From Pseudomonadota bacterium (GTDB lineage Bacteria > Desulfobacterota > Binatia > Binatales > Binataceae): DNA of 64,000 nucleotides. The stretch is taken from the NCBI GenBank assembly GCA_021324885.1, contig JAJPIF010000014.1, positions 62,001-126,000 of the forward strand, given 5' to 3'. A program made the position numbers and the translations under genes. Below the pieces are notes generated by a model, which was not told the origin of the DNA, ran no database searches, and saw only the letters and a list, made by a program, of their open reading frames with translations. Positions 59,498 through 64,000 of the stretch are shown here, piece by piece; positions within the stretch are counted from its first letter, which is position 1, and the number at the start of each line of letters is the position of its first letter.

Positions 59498-60727
59498 TCA
59501 GATAACGCCGTCGCGCCGCAGCGCGTCGATCTCGGATTGGCTGAGCCCGAGCAGATCGCCATAGATTAGTTGATTGTCCTGGCCCAGGGCGGGAGCGCCG
59601 CGCCAGATCGTTGCCGGCGTCGCCGAGAATTTGGGTACGGCGGCGATTCCTTTGACGGTGCCGGCCTGACCGTCCTGCCATTGGATATGCATCGCGCGCG
59701 CCTGATAATGCGGGTTTTCCGCGCATTCACTGCTGGACATAATCTTCGAGCAGGGTACGCCGATTTCACCCAGTTCGCGCAAGACCTCGTCCGCGGTGCG
59801 CCGCGCCACCCAGTCGCGGAACAGCGCGTCGAATTCCAGGCCCTCGGGCGAGTTGACGTGCCATGCCGCGTGCTGCCATTTCGGCTCCCCGGGATCGAGC
59901 CCGAGCAGTTTGCATAAGCGGCCGTACTGCTCGCGCAAGGCCGCGATCATCAGCCACTGGTCTTTGGCCCGAAACGTATCCAGCGGCTGCGCCCCCGGCG
60001 ACTTGTTGCCGCCGCGCTGCGCGATCGCGCCGCGCTGGAAAAATTCAATCATGGTGGGCCCCAGATGCTTGTGCACGACCTCGTACTTGGCCACATCGAT
60101 CGCCTGGCCCTTGCCGCCGGCGCGCACATGAATCAGCGCCGCCAGCGAAGACCATAACGTGCACAGCGCGGTCATATAGTCGGCGATGTACGGCATCGCG
60201 CGTCCGGGCGGCTGCGGATCGGGAAATCCGACGTTGGCCATCATGCCGCCGAAGGCCTGGGCGATCGAGTCATGATCGCTTCCCTCCACATGATCGGAAT
60301 GGGTGCGGCCCAGGCCCGAAACACGCGCGATTACCAGGCGCGGATTGCGCTTGAGCACGGTCTCGTCGTCCAGGCCGAGTTTGTCCCACAACCCGGGCGG
60401 CGAACTTTCCATCCAGATGTCGGCGCGCTCGAGCAGACGCATCAGCAGTTCCGGGCCGCGCGCCGGATCCAGCGTGACGCAAAACATGTTGCGCCGTTCC
60501 TGGATCCAGTTCGAGCCGACCCAATGTCCCTCGCCAGCCTCCACCTTCATCCCGGAAGTCCGATACGGATCGCCCTGGCGCGGCGGCTCGATCTGGATCA
60601 CCTCGGCGCCGATTTCCGCCGCCAGCGAAGCGGCAAAGGGTTGGGCGATATTGGTTCCGGTCGACACGATTCGAACCCCGCTTAAGGCGCCGAACGCTTG
60701 CGGCACCAGGTTCCTGTCATTCGCCAT
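59498..60727 (-). CDS. CaiB/BaiF family III CoA-transferase
   Basis: 409 residues. LSGVRIVSTGTNIAQPF and LAAEIGAEVIQIEPPRQGDPYR at the start and the central YIADYMTALC, in which an aspartate forms the acyl-enzyme anhydride, mark family III. Such enzymes move CoA among carboxylic acids with no cofactor. The acid is unknown; the SDR downstream hints at degradation of a CoA-activated alcohol or steroid-like compound. ATG 60727 has an AAAGG site; the GTG two codons earlier is less likely. Confidence 0.9.
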   Translation of the reverse strand: MANDRNLVPQAFGALSGVRIVSTGTNIAQPFAASLAAEIGAEVIQIEPPRQGDPYRTSGMKVEAGEGHWVGSNWIQERRNMFCVTLDPARGPELLMRLLERADIWMESSPPGLWDKLGLDDETVLKRNPRLVIARVSGLGRTHSDHVEGSDHDSIAQAFGGMMANVGFPDPQPPGRAMPYIADYMTALCTLWSSLAALIHVRAGGKGQAIDVAKYEVVHKHLGPTMIEFFQRGAIAQRGGNKSPGAQPLDTFRAKDQWLMIAALREQYGRLCKLLGLDPGEPKWQHAAWHVNSPEGLEFDALFRDWVARRTADEVLRELGEIGVPCSKIMSSSECAENPHYQARAMHIQWQDGQAGTVKGIAAVPKFSATPATIWRGAPALGQDNQLIYGDLLGLSQSEIDALRRDGVI

Positions 60728-60922
60728 CGGCACAGCCTTTCCGTTGAGGTTTTGCCAGCAAACGGACCTAGGCTTTCATATCCTCGCGCTGCGAAGCAAA
60801 GCGCGGCGGCAAATTCCCGCGGGCCTGGTTCATTGCGGCCCTGTGAGCGCTCAAGCTATGGTCTCATATCGGATCGCTCGCCGCGCGATGGCGGGAGCAG
60901 ACGCCGACGGAGGAAACTTGAG

Positions 60923-61321
60923 ATGCGTCTGATGCACACGATGATACGGGTCAACGACCTGGAGGAATCGCTGAAGTTCTACTGCGACAAACTGGGGATG
61001 AAGCTGCTGCGCAAGAATGATTATCCGGGCGGCGAGTTCACCCTGGCGTTCGTCGGCTTCGGCCCGATCCGCGAGACCGCCGTGATCGAGCTGACCTACA
61101 ACTGGGGCAGGCATAAATACGAAATCGGCGACGCCTTTGGCCATCTTGCGATCGGCGTGGACGACGTCTACCGCGTGTGCGAAGAGCTGCGCGCCAAAGG
61201 CGTCAAGGTGGTGCGCGAACCCGGTCCGATGGCGCACGGCAAATCGGTGATCGCTTTCATCGAAGACCCCAACGGTTATCGAATCGAACTGGTCGAGGAC
61301 CGGGTCGGAGGCGACGCCTAG
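60923..61321 (+). CDS. gloA: Lactoylglutathione lyase (glyoxalase I)
   Basis: 132 residues, a complete single-domain VOC enzyme. The metal ligands appear as H5 (MHTMIRV), Glu (AVIELTYN), His (FGHLAIGV) and Glu (YRIELVED). The N-W-G in TYNWGRH and the EDPNGY near the end are GloA marks. It detoxifies methylglyoxal with glutathione. An optimal GGAGG ribosome binding site lies nine bases from ATG. It is followed at 2 bp by an alcohol dehydrogenase gene. Confidence 0.94.
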   Translation: MRLMHTMIRVNDLEESLKFYCDKLGMKLLRKNDYPGGEFTLAFVGFGPIRETAVIELTYNWGRHKYEIGDAFGHLAIGVDDVYRVCEELRAKGVKVVREPGPMAHGKSVIAFIEDPNGYRIELVEDRVGGDA

Positions 61322-61323
61322 CC

Positions 61324-62343
61324 ATGAAAGCGATTCTTTACAAAGGGCGCAACCAGCTTGAATTGGGCGAACTGCCCACACCGTCGCCCGCCGCGGGCGA
61401 GGTGCTACTCAAGGTGCACGATTGCGGAATCTGCGGATCCGATCTGCACGCCGTGCAATTCGGGCTGGGACTCAAGCCGGATTGCGTTCTGGGACATGAA
61501 TTCTGCGGCGAAATCGCCGCCGTCGGGCGCGAGGTCCGGGGCTTTGAGACGGGTGAGCGGGTGGCCGTGCTGCCCTTCGCCTCGTGTGGCGAATGCGAGC
61601 ATTGCCGGCGCGGACAGGGTTATCACTGCGCGAAAATGAAAGCGCTCGGATTGGGTCCGCTCCCCGGCGCTTATGCCGAATACGTCGCCTGTTCCGCAGC
61701 CAGTTTGCTCAAGCTTCCCGACCGCCTCAATTCCCGCCAGGGCGCTTTGGTCGAACCGTTGTCAGTGGGCCTGCACGCGGTGAAACGCCCCCATCTGCAG
61801 CCGGGAACTCCCTGCGTGGTGATGGGCGCGGGACCTGTGGGTCTGGCGGTGCTGTTGTGGTGCAAGGCCATGGGCGCTGACCCCGTCGTGGTGTCGGAAA
61901 TCGCGCCCGGACGCCGCGAGCTGGCGCAAAAGCTGGGTGCCAGCGCAGTCGTCAATCCGCGCGAGTACAATCCCGCCGCCAAAGTGCGGGACCTCTGCGG
62001 ACGCCTGCCCCAGGTCATCTTCGAATGCATCGGCGTCAAGTCCACGATGAGCGAGGCGGTCGGACTGGTGGACAAATGCGGACAGGTGGTGGTGGTCGGG
62101 GTCTGCATGGAGCCCGATCAGATCATGCCCCTGCAGTGGATTTTCAAGGAGGTCACCGTCCACTTCGCGCTGGCCTACAGCCGCGCCGATTTCGAAGAAA
62201 CGATTGCGGCGCTGGCGACATCGAAGATCGATGCTGATTCGATGGTTACCGACATCATCGGTCTGGAGCAGGTGCCGGCGACCTTTGCGGCATTGAGCCG
62301 GCCCACCACTCAAGCCAAGGTGCTGATTGAATTTCCGCATTGA
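61324..62343 (+). CDS. Zinc-dependent alcohol dehydrogenase (threonine/sorbitol dehydrogenase-like)
   Basis: 339 residues. The catalytic-zinc site CGICGSDLH with GHEFCGEI, the structural-zinc loop CGECEHCRRGQGYHC and the Rossmann motif GAGPVGLAVLLWC are complete. Relatives oxidise polyols, threonine or other secondary alcohols with NAD. Coupling to gloA suggests that it works in aldehyde detoxification (an inference), for example on methylglyoxal-related alcohols. Confidence 0.9.
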   Translation: MKAILYKGRNQLELGELPTPSPAAGEVLLKVHDCGICGSDLHAVQFGLGLKPDCVLGHEFCGEIAAVGREVRGFETGERVAVLPFASCGECEHCRRGQGYHCAKMKALGLGPLPGAYAEYVACSAASLLKLPDRLNSRQGALVEPLSVGLHAVKRPHLQPGTPCVVMGAGPVGLAVLLWCKAMGADPVVVSEIAPGRRELAQKLGASAVVNPREYNPAAKVRDLCGRLPQVIFECIGVKSTMSEAVGLVDKCGQVVVVGVCMEPDQIMPLQWIFKEVTVHFALAYSRADFEETIAALATSKIDADSMVTDIIGLEQVPATFAALSRPTTQAKVLIEFPH

Positions 62344-62491
62344 GTTCGCAGCCGACATGAAAATGTGACCGGCGCGCCTTCCAGCCCGGCTCGACGGCTC
62401 AGGCGGCTTTTCTCCTTAAATCAGCGCCATGGTAGATTGCAGGCGCGCCGGCCTCAGATGAAAGCGGGCGCCGGCGCGGCGCTGACAGCGG

Positions 62492-63598
62492 ATGAACCTG
62501 ATGCGAGGGGATGAGATAAGCGTAGAAGCGGTCAGGACTCGCGAAGCAATGACCGAATTCGCGATGTTCCCGTTCCAGGTCTATGGTGAACGGGACGCGT
62601 GGTGGCCGCCCGATGTCCAGAACGAAATCGACCTGATCGCGGGCCGCGCGCCGATTACCGCTTATCTGGAGCTGATGCCGTTGGTGGCGCGCCGGGCCGG
62701 TAAAATAGCGGCCCGCGTCACCGCAGTGGTCAACTTCAGATACAACCGCCATTGGAACGAACTCATAGGACAGCTCATCCATTTTGAGGCGCTGCCGGGG
62801 CAAACTGAAGTGGCCTGCGCGATGCTCGAGGAGGCTGTGCAGTGGCTGCGCAGCAAAGGCATGAAGGCGGCGCGCAGCGGGTTTGCCGCTTTTTTGGATT
62901 ATCCCTACGCCATCGATCAGTATGGCAGCTTGCCGTCTTTCCTGCTGAGAAACACTCCGGATTTTTATCATACCTGCTTCAAGGAAGCCGGATTCACGAC
63001 TGAAAAGGGGATGAGCGACTTCACCATCCCGCTGACGGGGCCAACGCTCGCCAGTTATCCGGCCATGATCCGCAAAGCCGCCGACCACGGTATCCAGGTC
63101 AAAACCTGGCGCGAGCACGGCTTTTTGGACGCGGTTGATCGGTGGACCGATGTCACCAACTCCGCCTTCGAGCGCCATTGGGGATGGAATCCCATCACCC
63201 GTGAGGAGGTGCGCCCGATGCTCGCGGGATTAGCGCGCACCGAAGTCGGTGACCTGTCGACCATAGCGATCGCTGGTGGCGAAGTGGTCGGATCGGTGTT
63301 CGCGGTTCCGGATTTCAGCGGCCGATTGGCCCGGCTGCGTCAGGGGCTGCGTTTGGATCCGCAGCGCGGCGGCGGCACGCGGGGAGCATTGATAAATATC
63401 GGCGTGCTGGAGCCATGGCGCGGAAAATCCGTCAATCTGGCCATGGCGGCGCTTTCATTCAGCACGATGGCGCAACGCCGGATGAAATACGCCGGTTACA
63501 CCCTCGTGCTCGACGACAATTATCCCTCCCGACGCACCGCACAAAAGCTGGGTGGGACGGTGACCGGTAATTTTGTTGTCTACCGGCGCGACTTTTAG
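62492..63598 (+). CDS. Two-part GNAT-like acetyltransferase (YghO-like)
   Basis: 368 residues that resemble the YghO-like N-acetyltransferase group. The N-terminal half has FPFQVYGERDAWWPPDVQNE and YLELMPLVARRAGKIAARVTAV, and the C-terminal half a second acyl-CoA-binding-like unit with INIGVLEPWRGKSVNLAMAAL (positions about 306-326) and DNYPSRRTAQKLG. The substrate is unknown. A weak Shine-Dalgarno lies near ATG 62492. It precedes the rpsF region by 188 bp. Confidence 0.72.
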   Translation: MNLMRGDEISVEAVRTREAMTEFAMFPFQVYGERDAWWPPDVQNEIDLIAGRAPITAYLELMPLVARRAGKIAARVTAVVNFRYNRHWNELIGQLIHFEALPGQTEVACAMLEEAVQWLRSKGMKAARSGFAAFLDYPYAIDQYGSLPSFLLRNTPDFYHTCFKEAGFTTEKGMSDFTIPLTGPTLASYPAMIRKAADHGIQVKTWREHGFLDAVDRWTDVTNSAFERHWGWNPITREEVRPMLAGLARTEVGDLSTIAIAGGEVVGSVFAVPDFSGRLARLRQGLRLDPQRGGGTRGALINIGVLEPWRGKSVNLAMAALSFSTMAQRRMKYAGYTLVLDDNYPSRRTAQKLGGTVTGNFVVYRRDF

Positions 63599-63703
63599 GC
63601 CCGCCTCCCGATTTTGTGCTCAGCCCGTGCGGATCGAACCGGATTTGCGGTGTAAGATCGATGGCGTGGCAGGCTTTGTGGATGGCCCGGCTTGAGAGCC
63701 GGT

Positions 63704-63734
63704 TTGAGCGGTGGTATTTTTGACCGGTTATACT
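63704..63734 (+). promoter_or_regulatory. Possible sigma-70-type promoter of rpsF
   Basis: TTGAGC (63704-63709) and TATACT (63729-63734) form a -35/-10 pair with a 19-bp spacer, slightly long. It lies 53 bp before the rpsF start and no other promoter candidate was seen in this gap. Confidence 0.35.
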
Positions 63735-63786
63735 CCTTGCTCCTGCCGTGTTCAGGGGCTCGAAGTTCGATCCATAAGGAGGATTT

Positions 63787-64000
63787 GTGCGGCGTTACGA
63801 AACAGTTTTCATCCTGCGCCCCGATCTCGGGGAAGCCCAGATAAAACAGTGCGTCAAACGCGTTGAAGATATTGTCGGCAACGGCGGCGGCGACCTGATC
63901 GAAACCGACGAATGGGGAATTCGCGACCTTGCCTATCGGATCAGGCGCGAGCGTCGCGGCTACTATGTCCGCCTCGATTACGTCGCGCCCGGCGCGGTCA
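63787..64000 (+). CDS. rpsF: 30S ribosomal protein S6 (truncated by the window edge)
   Basis: The first 71 codons of rpsF. It starts with GTG after an AAGGAGG site (63776-63782). RRYETVFILRPDL begins the S6 fold; VKRVEDIV, then WGIRDLAYRIRRERRGYY and the RLDY strand are typical. It binds 16S rRNA with S18, and rpsR and rplI usually follow beyond the window. Confidence 0.95.
   Translation, partial: MRRYETVFILRPDLGEAQIKQCVKRVEDIVGNGGGDLIETDEWGIRDLAYRIRRERRGYYVRLDYVAPGAV

Overview
This window is high-GC, gene-dense chromosomal DNA from a Gram-negative-type bacterium. It holds about 57 supported protein genes, one tRNA (Asn, anticodon GTT) and a truncated rpsF at the right edge. I saw no transposase, integrase, phage gene, rRNA or CRISPR array. 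Hopanoid genes (hpnI, hpnJ, an hpnL-like gene), two ArnT-like lipid glycosyltransferases, a TonB-like protein, a DUF1329 protein, a DszC-like acyl-CoA dehydrogenase, a CaiB-type CoA-transferase, an F420-type luciferase-like oxidoreductase and an 'acidobacterial' VWFA protein together suggest a soil-type, lipid- and CoA-metabolising lineage related to Desulfobacterota, Binatota or Acidobacteriota. The phylum is an inference; no rRNA is present to settle it.

Layout. (1) 188-2010, plus: an LLM oxidoreductase and a TonB-like protein. (2) 2070-11716, minus: eleven closely spaced genes: glycerate kinase, NAD-type isocitrate dehydrogenase, a cytosolic molybdopterin enzyme, glpD, nth, yceD, rpmF (59 aa), plsX, fabD, acpP and nrdR. 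The usual fabH, fabG and fabF are missing from this lipid block. (3) 11899-19392, plus: ggt, an ArnT-like transferase coupled to an hpnL-like gene, hpnJ and hpnI, a probable unit for making and moving decorated hopanoids. (4) 19428-30203: acyl-CoA dehydrogenase, ABC1 kinase, transporters, a VWA protein, hydrolases, a CPA2 antiporter and an acetyltransferase, then tRNA-Asn. (5) 30458-38051, minus: two MFS transporters, an SH3 protein, a fused GlcD-GlcF-type oxidase and a zinc dehydrogenase. (6) 38391-41595, plus: a tight four-gene MaoC / acyl-CoA dehydrogenase / MaoC / CitE-like operon, probably a branched C4-C5 acyl-CoA lyase pathway. (7) 41759-46833: a second ArnT-like enzyme, a stand-alone ParB-domain protein flanked by strong DNA dyads, a 723-bp partly AT-rich non-coding block, and the DUF1329 gene with a textbook terminator. 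(8) 47245-63598: glyA, a ferredoxin-NADP-reductase-like flavoprotein, uppP coupled to an EamA transporter, CDGSH, TetR, a tiny cysteine-containing protein, a cbb3-subunit-I-like membrane protein, thiO, a degenerate receiver, SDR, a CoA-transferase, gloA, an alcohol dehydrogenase and a GNAT protein. (9) 63787-end: rpsF start.

The most interesting leads are the ArnT-hpnL-hpnJ-(small ORF)-hpnI arrangement with no hpnK in the window, the two complementary MaoC subunits around an acyl-CoA dehydrogenase next to a CitE-like lyase, and the ParB-like gene with its inverted repeats.
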